A stretch of DNA of 62,000 nucleotides from Diphasiastrum complanatum (GCA_029204225.1 CM055100.1:22502248-22564247); one strand, 5' to 3'. Counted from the first letter of the stretch, positions 34,725 to 46,801 are shown. Translations and numbers: made by a program. Notes: generated by a model not told the origin, from the letters alone.

Positions 34725-35460
34725 AGCCTGGATGGGCATTGGGGGGGGGGGGACTCATTGCTCAGTACTCACTGCTCAACATAGATCATAGATGATAGTT
34801 ATTAGTGGCATACTCTAGGCTTTAGCATAGTAGTTATACATATTACTGTTTACATATGACAGTTGACTTCAGACTCATGGCCTTAGGCTTGAGCCTTGAG
34901 GGCCAAGGCCACGCTTGACACTCTTGTTATTTATGCAGCATGATAGCATCATTGCTTTTACTTTAAACTTTAAAATTTAAACTTTTGACTCTTGAATTGT
35001 GATTTGTAATTTGTGATTCACTGATTTGTAAATTGTTACTAGTTAGAACTTACTACTTACTACTTAGAAGTTAGAACTTAGTGCCAACTTGAAGTTACTT
35101 CCAAGTTAGTGGTCAATGCATTGTAATTTGTAATTTGTAAGTTGTAAGTTGTAACTTGTAAGTACTAAGTAGTAAGTTGAAAGTTCTATAGTTATTAGTT
35201 TGTAGCTTTACTGTTTACAATTTTTGGAAGTTCTTGGATGTTTGAAAATTCAGACTGTAATATGTATGATGAATGGTGACAATATCAATAATTGACCGAG
35301 GAAAGTGTCAAGTGACCACATACTGATACTACAGCTTCTCCTCTTGAATTGCATTCTCTAGAGCATTCTCATGAAATTCGATGTATCTACTTGTTACCGG
35401 ACTGTCTATGACATGTGTAAACCCTCAAAAACACATTCAAAAAAAAAAAAACCTAAAAAA
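34725..35460. other. 3' flank of the hAT gene
   Basis: Contains a run of twelve G at 34741-34752 and dense short repeats of TTGTAATTTGTAA and AACTTAGTACTTA type, the same as in the gene's introns. No other gene seen. Confidence 0.5.
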
Positions 35461-35541
35461 AAAATCCCGTTTCGAACCACAGAACCAGTCGTTTCAAACG
35501 CGTTTTGAAACGACGTATGAAACGAGCCCCTAAAACATTGC
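35461..35541. mobile_element. Possible right end of the hAT element
   Basis: GTTTCGAAC, CGTTTCAAAC, GTTTTGAAAC and GTATGAAACGAGCCCC lie close together as inverted motifs, ending CGAGCCCCTAAAAC. Such motif clusters are usual at hAT ends. I could not find a matching left end, so the border is unproven. Confidence 0.3.
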
Positions 35542-35682
35542 TTCAAAGTGAATTAACTTGCTGGAGATTTCAAATCCATCACTAGGTTTGAGCTACACAT
35601 GCTAAAACTCCAAAAAGACAACCAAAATTGATTTCCTAGTACAATTCTCCATAAACAACAATGAATTTGAGAGAGATATGGA

Positions 35683-36250
35683 TCATGCAAATTGAACTTG
35701 AGAAGATCCACCACTTGCAACCTTGCTCCTCTCCTTGAATGAGAATACTAGTTGATTACCACCAAGCTCCAATGAAAAGCACCACCTCTCCAAACTTGTA
35801 AGCCTTGCTCTGATACCACTATAAGGGAAGCTCCTTAGATCCTGCTTACAAAACACAAACACTTTGGATAACACACTATGGAGAAACCACCCAACCAAGT
35901 AGAAGCATCCAATCAAACTCTAGAAGCTTCAGCCCCAAGCCAAGGAACAAGAAGCACGAATGTAGAGTGAGAGCCTGGCAATGAATCCACAACCATAATG
36001 AGGAGTAGGGCGAGTTCGGACCCAATATATAGAGCCAAAAGCATCCTGGGCACATAGCCATGCATAGCCCTAAGTTCCCTATACATAGATTCACCTGGAA
36101 TAGAGTCCTAAGCATGGACCAACTATTCATAGAATTGCTATTGATAACTCTGCACATGCATACACTGTCTCATACCTTGTCTAAACTCCATTTAGTGTGT
36201 TCTGGGCCTCACAAGGATATTAGTTACTTTTGGGTCACGTCCAGTATGAC
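35683..36250 (-). mobile_element. LTR end and primer site of an unclassified LTR retrotransposon
   Basis: The minus strand reads a TATA-like CTATATATTGGG (36022-36033), then a putative LTR end, then TGGTATCAGAGC (35807-35818), the primer site, followed by a leader or short frame with GGSSQVQF. The upstream border, the second LTR and any pol were not found. The SSQVQF-type start fits copia gag but is weak. Confidence 0.45.
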
Positions 36251-36665
36251 AAGGCATAACTAACAGCTTGTTTCACTGGAGTACCGTGTATTCAAGACTA
36301 GGAGTATACTTGTTACAAGCTCGTGACCAGTGCCGCGAGCAGGGGGGTTTTGAAATTTCAGAATTCAGAAGTGTGTTTGGACTTCAGATTTGCCTTTTTG
36401 TGGACAAATAGAGATGTTGTCAGACCAGCGAGGGGGGATAGCAAAAGTTTTAGATCTTTTTGCACTTTTTCCAACCGCTATTCGGATTTCTCAGAATCAC
36501 AGGTCTGAAAGCAATTGAAGAAGATCTGAAAGGGCTTTTCTTAATTCTCTCTGTGACAGTTCTCAGAAAGAGCTAAGTTTTCTTTCCTTCCCTTGTACAG
36601 TTGTAAATTAATCTTTTTGACTTTTTTTCATCAGAAGTTAAGGTGCCTCGCTTTCAGTTCCGAAA

Positions 36666-37780
36666 ATGACCACTCCTCAGGGACCTGATCAACCCCCGGA
36701 GAGAGGCTTCGACGAACTTGAAACAAAAGCCTTGGCTTACAGTAAAGGAACAGAAGTGGATGACCTGAAATTGGCATTAGCCAATTTCAAGTCCAGTGTG
36801 GACAACTCGTTCGCTGAACTCAAAGGCTTGATTTTGAGCTCCGCGAAAGGAGGCCTTCCCTCCACTTCTAAGTTGCCCCCTTCTCCACTTCCATCAGTTT
36901 CGGGTGAGACTTTACGGTCTCACCCCAGTGTCTTTAAAGATTTAAAGCCTCCTACTTTTAATGGGGAAGAGAAGGATAGAAATGCAAATATTCTACAAAC
37001 CTTCCTCGGCAAATGGAAGAACATTCATGCTCTTAAACAGACCCCTGACCATTTGCAAGCTATTGAGGCCAGTCTTTCCTTAGGGCCCATGGCCTATAAG
37101 TGGTGGTTAAATCTCCAGGAGACTGGGCAGACTCCCCGGTCATGGAAAGCTTTTGAAGAAGCCTTCATAAGAGAATTCCTACCTGAAAATGAACTTGATA
37201 GAGCCTCGGAAGCCTGGGAAAGAACAGTAATAGACAAGTCCCTCATCCAATATATCTCGCAGTATCGAAAAGCAAATTTTAAAAATTAAAAATATGGATG
37301 ATTATCAGAAAATCAGGGGATTTGTCCGTGGCCTCAATGATGAATATAAAGTAGAGGTCCAGAGAAACTCGCCTACTACCCTTGGGCAAGCTCTCAGATA
37401 TGCTCAAATCTATGATGATTCAGTGGGTAGGAAGAGGGCGAGACAACAATCACTTTCTGAGCAGCCTCCTCAGAAAGACGTTCAATTTAAAGAGAAATTT
37501 TTAAAAAGAAAGAATCAAGATAAATTTAAAAGTGAAGCTCCTCAGAAACGCCCTTCACTCATACAGCCCTTAAAACCAGATGATTTTGAGAAAGCCAAAC
37601 AAGAACGTTTGTGCTTTGTGTGTATGGGCAAGGGACACACAGTCAGACAGTGTCCCAAGGGGCCTTTCACTAATAAAGATAAGAAAGATAAGAAACAAGA
37701 TCATCTTGTTCAAACTGTATGTTTCCCAAGTGACTCGGCAGCTTCCGAGATCAAAGTGTATCATGAAGATCATGAACACT
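36666..37780 (+). pseudogene. gag of C2 with zinc knuckle, frameshifted
   Basis: ATG at 36666. A short internal deletion follows SKG relative to C1 and C3. Core motifs are FNGEEKDRNA, MAYKWWLNLQETGQ and FIREFLPENELDRA. The frame breaks at about 37290 in an A-run (FKN) and resumes at 37294 with MDDYQKIRGFVRGLNDEYKV. A single CCHC knuckle, CFVCMGKGHTVRQC, lies at 37610-37655 and would bind element RNA. Confidence 0.88.
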
Positions 37781-38181
37781 GTTGTCAACTAACCTCTGCA
37801 ATGCTAGCGAGACCCTTCAGCTTTGGGCCACATGACCTAGTACGTATGCATGGGAAAGTTGGTAACCAGTCAGTAAGAGTTATGGTTGATGATGGGGCAA
37901 TCCATAATTTCATCAACTACACCCTGGTTAAAAAGCTTAAACTACCAGAAGTACCTAGTCAACATAGGTACATAGTTTCACTAGCTAAGGGTAAAGATAA
38001 AAAAATATGGGAAACTATGGTTAGTAACTTAAATCTTGGTATTAAGGGGTACCAAGATGAAATAAACTTTCAGATAATGCACCCGGATCGCACAGACATA
38101 GTTCTCGGGAGAGATTGGCTCTACAGTTTAGGACCTTCTCTCCACAAATTATCAGGAGAACACCCTCATCTTTCAGCATAA
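37781..38181 (+). pseudogene. Protease of C2
   Basis: Follows the knuckle in the same frame. The active-site region reads VRVMVDDGAIHNFINYTLVK; the usual Asp-Ser/Thr-Gly is Asp-Asp-Gly here. A downstream [13 protein letters not shown] matches the second conserved part. The frame ends in a shift at 38181, after which RT-linker sequence resumes in another frame. Confidence 0.75.
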
Positions 38182-38197
38182 AGGCCGAGAGATCCAG

Positions 38198-38725
38198 TTG
38201 CGTGGGGAGCATGCTGTTCCGAACAGTCCTATGGTCTGCAGTTCAGAGCTCTGTCAGCTAATCGGAGACGAAGACCATCAGGTATTCTTATGTGACTTTC
38301 AGTTTATTCCTGAAGTTTCTATTTCCAGTTCTATACAGCAGAAAATCAGTAAATTAGAAACTTTATTGTCTAAATTTAAAGATGTTTTTCCTGAAGATTT
38401 GCCACATGGTTTACCACCTAGCAGAGAGGTAGATCATGTAATAAACCTAGTACCAGGTACAACACCTGTTTCTAAACCTCCGTATCGGGTCAGCCGAACA
38501 GAGGATGATGAAATAACTAGGCAGTTAACAGATTATCTTGGCCAAATTCAGACCAGTAGTTCACCATGGGCCTCACCAGTCCTATTGGTGAAAAAGAAAG
38601 AGGGGTCTATGCGTCTTTGCGTAGATTACAGAACCCTCAATAAAGTCACAATTAAGAATAAGTACCTTATTCCTCGGGCAGACGAGTTGTTTGATCAACT
38701 CAACGGGGCTAAGTTTTTCAATTAA
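38198..38725 (+). pseudogene. Protease-RT linker and RT start of C2
   Basis: Encodes [20 protein letters not shown], then [20 protein letters not shown] and [15 protein letters not shown], the first RT blocks. A stop (AATTAA) and then a deletion near 38785 remove the palm with its YxDD box and most of RNase H. Confidence 0.85.
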
Positions 38726-38785
38726 ATAGACCTCAGATCGAGATATCATCAAGTCCGTATAAAGTCGGAAGATGTCTCGAAAACA

Positions 38786-40080
38786 ATAGACGGGGGAAAT
38801 TCAATACAGTAGCAGATGCCCTTAGCAGAATGCCTATGATAAATGAGCTGAGTTTTACTCAGATTCGTAATGAGTTACTCGAGTCCTTGAGAGGGAAGTG
38901 CCAGCATGATGCATTCTTCTCTACTATCTGGAACTCAGTCTAGAGCAGACAGTTATAGACTCCAGAACCAGTTCCCGGGGCTGGTGCCAGTTCATCCAAG
39001 AATACGGCAACTTCTGTTGAGGATAATGATGAGTCCGACTATACGTCGTCAGATGACGTTGAGGATTCTGAGCCTGTATTACCCAAGCAAACCCCAGTGG
39101 TTGAGGGTCAGTTGACTCAAGGATTCAAATGGAAACAGTATTCCATTCAGGATGAGTACTTGCTCTATAGAGATAGAGTATGTGTCCCCAATTCAGAGGA
39201 TTATACGCAGCAGGTCCTATATGAATGTCATGACAATCCTAGTGCGGGACACCCAGGCATACAGAAGACCTATGAGCTTTTTCGTAGGCAATTTTTCTGG
39301 CCCAGTATAAAAAAGGACGTCCACCAGTATGTAACCAGTTGCCAGAAATGTCAAGTAAACAAAGCAGAGCGTTTAAAGGAGGAGGGTTGTTGCATCCCTT
39401 AGAAATACCAGCTGGTAAATGGGAGAGTATCTCCATGGATTTTATAGTAGGCCTGCCTAAAACCCAAAAGGGTAATGACGCTATATGGGTCACAGTTGAT
39501 CGTCTGACGAAAATGGCTCATTTCATTCCGACCAAAACAACCGTTAGAGCTCCAGAGTTAGCGAGGTTGTTTGTAGACGGGCTATTTAAATTGTACGGTC
39601 TACCTTCCGGCATAGTCAGCGACTGGGATAGTAAGTTTATTGGAAATTTTTGGAGGGCAGAATTCCATCATCTCCATACTAAACTTAGTATGAGTACCAC
39701 CGACCATCCACAGATGGACGGTCAAACAGAGAGGGTAAATCAGGTGCTGGAGGATATGCTTCGTGCATACGTCAGCAAGAAGCAGACTAATTGGGAGGAG
39801 TATCTCTCAATATTAGAGTTTGCTTAGAGTTTGCTTACAACAGTACCAAACATTCAGCTACGGGATACAACCCATTTATGCTGATGTACGGTTTTCAGCC
39901 ACGCTCACCCACAGTTGTAGGGTTTAAACAAGAAAAAGTTGAAGCAGCCAGAAACTTATTAGAGGACCTAAACCAGATGATAGAACATGCTAAGCGTAGC
40001 ATCAGGCAGTCCCAAGATCGAGCCAGGCATTATGCAGATCCGCACAGACGGGATGTGCAGTTCTCTGCTGGTGAGAAAGT
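38786..40080 (+). pseudogene. RNase H end and integrase of C2
   Basis: Starts with the RNase H tail ([12 protein letters not shown] in another frame), a spacer, then the zinc site (HPGIQKTY ... CQKCQVNKAE), the core with SMDFIVGLPKTQKG, WVTVDRLTKMAHF, VSDWDSKFIGNFW and TDHPQMDGQTERVN, and the C-terminal NPFMLMYGFQPRSPT. SDRD is changed to SDWD but keeps the catalytic Asp. Shifts occur near 39385 and 39825. It is truncated into the LTR at GEKV. Confidence 0.88.
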
Positions 40081-40301
40081 CGTGGGCCTAACACAGCCTA
40101 GGGACCCTGTCAGTAGGATAGGGCTCCCAGTTGGGTCCCAACGTGCAGTCGGCCACGTTAGTGACATGTGGCCGACACTTGGCAGTTGCATGCTACCAGT
40201 CTTCACACTGGGCTAGGAGGGGCTTAATCTATATCAGGGAGTAGGCAGGGTTGGGTGGATCAGTTAGTGTTTGCCCTACTGTGGTGTCAGGATCTATTAC
40301 A
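40081..40301 (+). repeat. 3' LTR remnant of C2
   Basis: Matches the last 220 or so bases of the C LTR, ending GATCTATTACA, joined directly to integrase sequence. Confidence 0.9.
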
Positions 40302-40306
40302 ATACT

Positions 40307-41158
40307 GTATCCTAATTCTGGTCATGGACATAACAAAGTGCCTTTGAGAGAGAAACTTGAGCGGGACAAGGCCATTGCCTCACCTGTGGTGAATGCACCT
40401 GTATCTTCTGCAGACTCCTACCTTGCTTATCATATCTCTGCTAAACAATTACAACCAAGCAATATATCTGACTTTGAATCTCTTAATGGCTATGTACAAC
40501 ATCAGATCGAAAAAGTGCTACAATTTATCGGGAAATTGCAGCTACAAAATCAGATGCTTCATGGAGAACTTATCAAGGTTAGCCTTCAGAATAAGGACCG
40601 GCAAAGAACTATTGACACGATGCAAGTGAAAGAGGTGCAGGATCTTCATTCGCAGCAAGATGTGGAAAGTAAAATCTCGTCTTTGGCAAAGCAAGTGGAA
40701 GAAACTCGTACTTGGGCTTCGGTTCTTAAGCAACATTGTAATGTTTCCTCCAACCAAGTTCAGCCCTCTTTAGTGAATTCTACTTTGGAGAATGTTTTTA
40801 CTGAACAAGAGAGGCTCTTAATATCCGAGTTAGGGGTATTCCTAATGGAAACAAGGCCCTTGATGAGGCGAAAGACCTTCTTGTATCTAAACTCTCACAT
40901 AATACTGAGGGATTTGACACTGCTTGGAGGGGCAAATTTGATGATAAGGTCTTATTCATAAAGTTTTGTTCCATTGAACAACGCAATGCTGCTTTACACC
41001 TTAGAGCTAAGCTCAAAGGTACTTTTATTTTTATGGATGAAGATCTAACACACACACAATGGCAAGCAAGGAAATTGGTCATTCATGAGGCCAATGCTAG
41101 GAATCAAAGAGTGGCCTTTATTGAAGGCAAGCCTAAATTCTACGATAAGATTTTACAA
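40307..41158 (+). pseudogene. LINE L7 ORF1
   Basis: A long coiled-coil region (LNGYVQHQIEKVLQFIGKLQ, then VEETRTWASVLKQ) parallels ETKSWA in L1. After a frameshift near 40830 an RNA-binding-like part follows (IPNGNKALDEAKDLL, DDKVLFIKFCSIEQRNAAL). It ends at a TAG at 41158. ORF1 would coat LINE RNA. Confidence 0.7.
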
Positions 41159-41169
41159 TAGGAAGTCGG

Positions 41170-42075
41170 GGATCCCGGGCATAGGAATAGCCTGAGATCC
41201 CCTCAGCCATTACAAATTGGTTTTTGGAATTGTAACAGTGTAATTTCATCCTCTTCAGCAGGGGATTTTCATTTTTTTTTGCAGAAATGTGATAGTTTGC
41301 TCTTAGCAGAGACCCATGAATCATTGTATCAACCCCTTACAGCTAATCAAGATTATTCATGGCATTCAGCGTACAGGCCTTTCTTGAGAGGAAACACCAC
41401 ACATGGCTCTAGTGGTGTAGCATGTCTTACCAGGGAGGTTTATCGTACTCATTTTAAGCTGCTCAAAAGTGATCCATTTGCAAGATTTATTTGGTTACAA
41501 TTCTTTGGTCGCTACTTGGGGCTACCTCTTTATAGCAATTTGTTATTTTGCACCTTAAACATCAGCTTTTGCAGACTAGTGGTGCCCATTCCAGGCTCTC
41601 TCAGATGATATAGTCAGCTTTGCACAACAGCCTACTAGCAGGAGATTTTAATGCTCGCACCAGCACCCAGCAGATAGTGATTTCCTACAGATTCAGGCTC
41701 GGGATGCAGATACCCCAGCTACACACTTTGGAGAACAGTTGATTGGACTAGCAGAGGCTCATTCTTTAGCCATTCTGAATGGCCTGTTTTGATGGCCGTC
41801 AGCATCAGGTTTTACTTGCCATCCACACGGGGGGGGACACAGTTTTGTTGACTACGTCATTGGTTCACCGGCCTTGCTTCCATTTCTTCATACTTTTCAT
41901 ATTATGCACCCTACCATCTTTGATCACTTTCTATTGCTCATGTCCCTTGGCCATGCTACTCCTGGTACTGTTACGACACCTCACTCCACCCATTGCCATC
42001 GTCCTTCTTTCTCTCTTTGGGAACCACCTGCCTCTGATGTCCTGCGTTGTCGAACACGCCGCGAGCCATCATAGG
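41170..42075 (+). pseudogene. LINE L7 endonuclease
   Basis: Encodes GFWNCNSV, CDSLLLAETHESLY (the conserved Glu), LAGDFNART (catalytic Asp and Asn), LAILNGLF, TCHPHGGGHSFVDYVIGSP and the end region IFDHFLLLM. All key motifs are present but spread over shifted frames. Confidence 0.8.
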
Positions 42076-42099
42076 TCAAGGTGTGTCTCTGAGCAGCAG

Positions 42100-42990
42100 C
42101 CTCTGCCCACCCATCATCATCAAGGGTCTCGCTGGCTTGAGTATGTGGTGGGAAACGTAAACCATCCCCTGCGATGTTGAGTGTCTCATCTGAATTATAT
42201 GTGTGGTCATCAGAAGAGGAGGGCAGTGGCACGTCAGTAGGGAGGGGCGGGTGGCCCTCGTGCTTTGCTGCCTAACATGTCATTTCTAAGCCTACTAGAG
42301 TAGTGCTTAAAGTGCCTTCATCCTCGCGAGCTTACATTGCATGCACCTTCCTGCATTTATGTCGAAGGCACTTTCAAAAGAGATGCTTATCAAGACAATA
42401 GTAGCATAAACCTTTGCTCTTGGCCTTCTTCTCATCCTATGGGCTGAGATTAGAACCACCAAAGGCATGACATGATTTCCTCGCCTTGAGTTTGCCCGTT
42501 GGTGCAATTGTACCTACGCTGGTCTCGAAGAAACCCTTATTGCTTGTTGGGCTAGGATTCTTGCAACCTTCGCATTGGGCATTAGGCGTGCATGACGACT
42601 TCATTTGAGCTTTGCCCTTTGACCCGCCTCCATAAATCAAGGCCTTTGTACTCTAGTACATCCTTGGGAATCTTCATAAGAAACGTCTAGTAACCATCTC
42701 CATACGCCCGCATGGAAAGCAACCTCTGACGATACAAGTGCCATGCATCCATTGCCCACACATGCTCATGAGGCCAAATAAAATGTCCACAAAGACACAC
42801 CAAAAATGGGCCCAATCACCAGGCAATCTGTGTGGTACGCAATAACTTGCACCACCACTTGTCTATCACATCTGTCAAATGGTGAGTAGCCTTTTTAATA
42901 TGCCACACCTTATTAGTGGAAGCATGCCACAATTCAAAATAACTCTCGCACTTGCTAAACCACTAGACAACAAAATCACTGCTGAGAGGT
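42100..42990 (-). pseudogene. gag of a gypsy element related to A
   Basis: The minus strand encodes FSKCESYFELW, then THHLTDVIDKWWCKLLRTTQ, FIWPHEHVWAMDAWHLY and MKIPKDVLEY, following the same order as gag of element A (DRWWRKLLKSTNQ, PPHEHVCVTDARFL). Near 42330-42410 a knuckle-like CYYC ... KC segment follows. Several stops. No LTR found. Confidence 0.65.
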
Positions 42991-44995
42991 GCCCGGGTAA
43001 CAAGGCTGCTTGATATCCTTATCTTCATGTGATTGATAAGGGATGCACGTACTACAATCGAGCGTGTGCAGAGGAAGGAAAAATGGAAGTAGGGATATGC
43101 TACCCACCAAAGTCTATAGCATGCTTTGGACATTGGTCTAAGATTCATCAATCCTCAAATGATCTTTCATGTCCAAACTGTGGAGTATCAGTGACCATTT
43201 CCACCGTAGCTGTTAGACACTTGTGGGTTTGACTAATAGGCAAAGAAGGAAGAGTACTAACAAGAGAAGAAGGAATATGAACACAATCGTTGTTATTTTC
43301 CATATATGAGAAAGACATAAATGCTCAACAAGGAAAAGACATTAAGAAAATTACTACAGAATTAAACCTAGTTAGAGTCCCATCTGATTATTACAACAAG
43401 TTAGCGACCCACAAAATTTCAATAAAATTAACAAAGGCTTAGTAAAAGTGCTCTCAAAGAATAGATAATACTTTGGTGCACTTCCCACAAGTTGCTCGTT
43501 TTAGTTGATATTGCCAGATTTTATTGTACTATTGCCCCGCTATTGTACCATTTTATTGTACTATTTTATTGTAGCATTGCCCCCCTATTGTTCAATTGAC
43601 AACCTCTATAATTTCCCAAGTCAAAGAAGGTTGTAAAATTAGATTAAGGACTACCCATTGAACAGAATGAAACTTATCACTTCACTGAAACTCAATCCAA
43701 AAACCATAATGTTTATTAGAGATTTAGGAGTGGTATCATGCAAGTTGCAACTACCATAATAGCAAGAAGTCAAGTTTTTCAATCAACCAAGATAAATTAA
43801 AAAAACACAGCTTTGACACCCTATTCATCCATTCAGAGGAATGGAACAATAACAACCTTTTATACCATTTCATATAATCACCACGAAGCAAACCATTTCT
43901 TTACTAGAAATTGCACCTCCTCAATCAAGTGTACAACAATGAGAAAAGATATGCAATGCTTACGTGCCATCTGGTGATTTCAATTGGTAGGTATGAAAGG
44001 CATGTCCACTCAAAAACTCCTCGGGCACCCCCATCCTTGCAACTTGCTCATTTGGGTCCCTTACCATTTCAATCTATCACTTTGAAACAAAACATTTGAG
44101 AGAAAGCTTTGAGAATCATATTTGCTAGAAAAGAGAAGCACAAGATAGCAACAATCAGAACTTCTTTTGATAAGGATGCAGATATTTGGGAATTGGAGTT
44201 TGGAGGAATTCCTGAGAACTTTGATAGTACCGTTAAAGGAATTCAAAAGTTATATGAGTCATTTATCAGATTTAGAGATTTTGAAAATCTTTATGGACAA
44301 AAAAAAAAAAAATTCATGGAATCAAAACTCACTGGATCGGGTTGACTATTGTGGGGCCGTAAATCTAAATTGATGCCAAATACTAACGGTAAAGAGGGTG
44401 TTTTGTTGGAAATTCGAGGTATTGGTCATGACCCCTTAGGATATGTCAAATTTACAAAACCGAAAATCCTATAAGCTATTTCTTTATTCTAAGAATATAT
44501 TAGTGAAAAATTTTAATACTAATTAACCTGATTTCATGTGATTCCTCGGGAAGGTAATTGTGATTACCCGTCAACCTTGGACGATGTCACATATTGTTTT
44601 CTAATTTGGGGTTATTCTTCCTACAAAATCAATAGTCCTTTTTTGATTATACGGGTCAATTTTACTAAGAGGTAACAAATTCTTTAACGACCAAAGAAAA
44701 TACTCAGATAAGTCATTTATCTAAATGTGTTCGGACATTAGTTGTATTAAGTTACATTGATATAACACACGTAGATAAGACTTTTTCTGATTGTCAAGAT
44801 TCTCTTTGCAAAACTTTTCCTAGGCCATATCTAGAGTGATATGACGCCTATTGGAAACTCATGTAGTTTCCTTTTAAAAGGGGGAGAAGTTGGTGGATAA
44901 AAAGTTATCTAGGAGAAACATCTATTGCATGGATTCCAGGAGGAATTCGTAATATGAATAGATGAGGGACCTGTTTATAGAATCAGGATCGATAG
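42991..44995. other. Unassigned DNA, no gene seen
   Basis: AT-rich. At 43519-43590 short direct repeats of TTTTATTGTACTATTG occur. A plus-strand frame at 44109-44345 encodes a charged helix (WELEFGGIPENFDSTVKGIQ) with no family I recognise. No LTR borders seen. Confidence 0.4.
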
Positions 44996-45145
44996 GATAT
45001 TTTGATATTACATAAATCTTCTAAGGATTGTGTTCAAATCTTGTTAGAAGATGTAAGGGAAGAAAAGTTAGATATTTTGATATTACATAAATCTTCTAAG
45101 GATTGTGTTCAAATCTTGTTAGAAGATGTAAGAGAAGAAAAGTTA
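44996..45145 (+). repeat. Tandem duplication, 75-base unit
   Basis: GATATTTTGATATTACATAA begins copies at 44996 and 45071, which differ at one base. The 75-base length keeps a reading frame open (ILHKSSKDCVQILLEDVREE twice). No function suggested. Confidence 0.9.
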
Positions 45146-45269
45146 GGAAACATTCTTGTAGTAGGAAAGTTGTTGATTACAAGTCCGATCGATGATGTGT
45201 GCTTATGTCTTTTGATGGCAATCTCCTTGGAGAGGTAGTCATCCTTGGTGGAGATTGCTTGTATTTGTA

Positions 45270-46370
45270 ATAAGTATTTGGCTACCGGTTATAGCCCGTT
45301 TATGCTTATGTATGGTTTTGAGCCTAGATTACCCATTGCGGTAGAGACCCGTACAATCAAGTTTTAAAAAGTATTGGATTTCCTGCACGATATGCAAGAA
45401 ATGCTATAGATAGCATGTGAGAATGTCCAGAGTGCCCAGGATTGGGACCGACATTATGCTAATGTGAAAAGATCGCCTCAAGGCTTTAAAATGGGGGATT
45501 GGATGTATTTACGAATCCCGAAAGATTCTAATGTAATGCGTATCGGCAAGCATTACAAATTGGCCACTAGATATAGAGGACCGTATCAAATCTTGATTGG
45601 ATCCTTGGCTTACCAATTGGACCTCTCGGAAGGAACTCAAGTGCACCCGGTCCAAAGTATCTCCCCAAAATTGATTTAGGATCTAGGTAACCATTAGATA
45701 AGGGTAAAGGAAGAGTATCCTCCCAGAAAGACTTTTCTTACAAGATATGGTTGCCTTTTGAACTCACAAATGCACTTGCAGCCTTCCAGCAAATGATGAA
45801 CAATATCCTTTGTCTATTTTTGGGAAAGTTGTGGTGATCTTTTTAAACGATATCTAGTTGTACTCTTGAAGAGGATCTTTGTCCAATCTTGAATATTCTA
45901 CGACATGAGTAACTCTATGCCATGGAGTCAAAATGTGAATTCTTTTAAACCAACTTGTGGTGCCTAGGCCATATGATTTCTAACCTTGAAATAGAGATCA
46001 ATTATGAAGAGGTTAATCAGATATGAGAGTGGCCAATCTCGAGAACCATTTATGAAGTAGTATCTTTTCTCGACTTTACTGGCCTCTTTCATAGATTCAT
46101 TAAGGGCTATGCAAAACTCACATTACCCTTAACGAACGTTCTTAAGGAAGTGAAGAAAAGCAGCAGCCTCATTAAGTTAATCCACCAAGCTAGTGCCTAT
46201 AGCTCCGAGTTTAACAGTCGATTCTAGTGTACCTTACATGGTTGAAACAAATGTTAATGAGTGTGCTATAGGAGCAGTCCTTTACTAAGATGGTAGATTG
46301 ATTGCTACACAAAAAGTTGGATTTTGCTTAGAGCAGATATTCTACCTATGAAGCGGAGCTGTGTAGGAAA
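45270..46370 (+). pseudogene. gypsy pol debris: integrase end, then RT/RNase H remnant
   Basis: First an integrase C-terminus (TGYSPFMLMYGFEPRLPI, then GDWMYLRIPKDSN and YRGPYQI). From about 45745 RT pieces follow (AFQQMMNNIL and VVIFLNDI, the YxDD box with Asn for Asp), then RNase H (YMVETNVNECAIGAVLY). Integrase precedes RT here, the reverse of normal, so two copies or a rearrangement are joined. Heavily broken. Confidence 0.7.
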
Positions 46371-46449
46371 GCAAGAGTCAAGTCACCAAGATCTAGTTAT
46401 CAATCAATCCCCACAAGAAACAAGAGAGAAGAGGCTGGGCGCCCAACTC

Positions 46450-46515
<66 letters not shown>

Positions 46516-46801
46516 CAGCAACAAGAGCAATGGAGAGCAATGCTTAGCCAAACTGTAAAATGTGACACAATAAGCAAATATGTACTCTACCTAATTACTG
46601 AATGTAGGGCACCCCCCAAAAGTCAAGCTAGGGCCCCGATACCAAATTAGACCTCTAAGGACCCACGAGTCAATACATGACCAAAATTGGGTCCAACTGA
46701 ACTTAAGACAAACTTAAGATGGCCTAAATAACTAAATACCCATGGTTACACAAATCTCGACCTTTTGGGTCAAAGTAACCTATGGATTAACTTTAGCATA
46801 G
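46371..46801. other. Unassigned DNA left of B4, with a microsatellite
   Basis: Contains the GA run at 46452-46512 and otherwise no gene. Its last five bases, CATAG, are one copy of the B4 target duplication. Confidence 0.5.
46452..46512. repeat. (GA)n microsatellite
   Basis: About 60 bases of pure GA. Unlike 11274 and 12112, no TTTTATTAA LINE end adjoins it. Confidence 0.95.

Larger units (their letters stand above)
36311..40301 (+). mobile_element. LTR retrotransposon C2 (Ty3/gypsy chromovirus), deletion-scarred
   Basis: ATACT target copies at 36306-36310 and 40302-40306 prove both outer ends. The left LTR keeps only its first 25 or so bases (TGTTACAAGCTCGTGACCAG), the right LTR only its last 220 or so. 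Gag, protease, part of RT, the integrase zinc site and core remain; the RT palm, most of RNase H, the chromodomain and the primer site are deleted. It lies in LINE L7. Confidence 0.92.
40302..42075 (+). mobile_element. LINE fragment L7 (ORF1 and endonuclease), interrupted by C2
   Basis: After the second ATACT the plus strand encodes ORF1 and then an endonuclease. The end near 42070 runs into unrelated gag debris. It is a diverged relative of L1 and L5. Confidence 0.8.

Noticed and set aside
34741-34752. Run of twelve G as a G-quadruplex or regulatory site
   Set aside because: A single mononucleotide run with no paired G-tracts; more likely slippage or a length-uncertain stretch.
37570-37792. 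Extra small frames on both strands over the gag knuckle, repeated at 60145-60379
   Set aside because: Shadows of the gag-protease frame conserved between C2 and C3 only because the coding DNA is conserved.
42963-43232. Cys-containing frame (SCPNCGVSV) that might be a zinc protein
   Set aside because: One Cys-x-x-Cys pair is not enough for a zinc-finger call, and no partner pair or conserved context is present.
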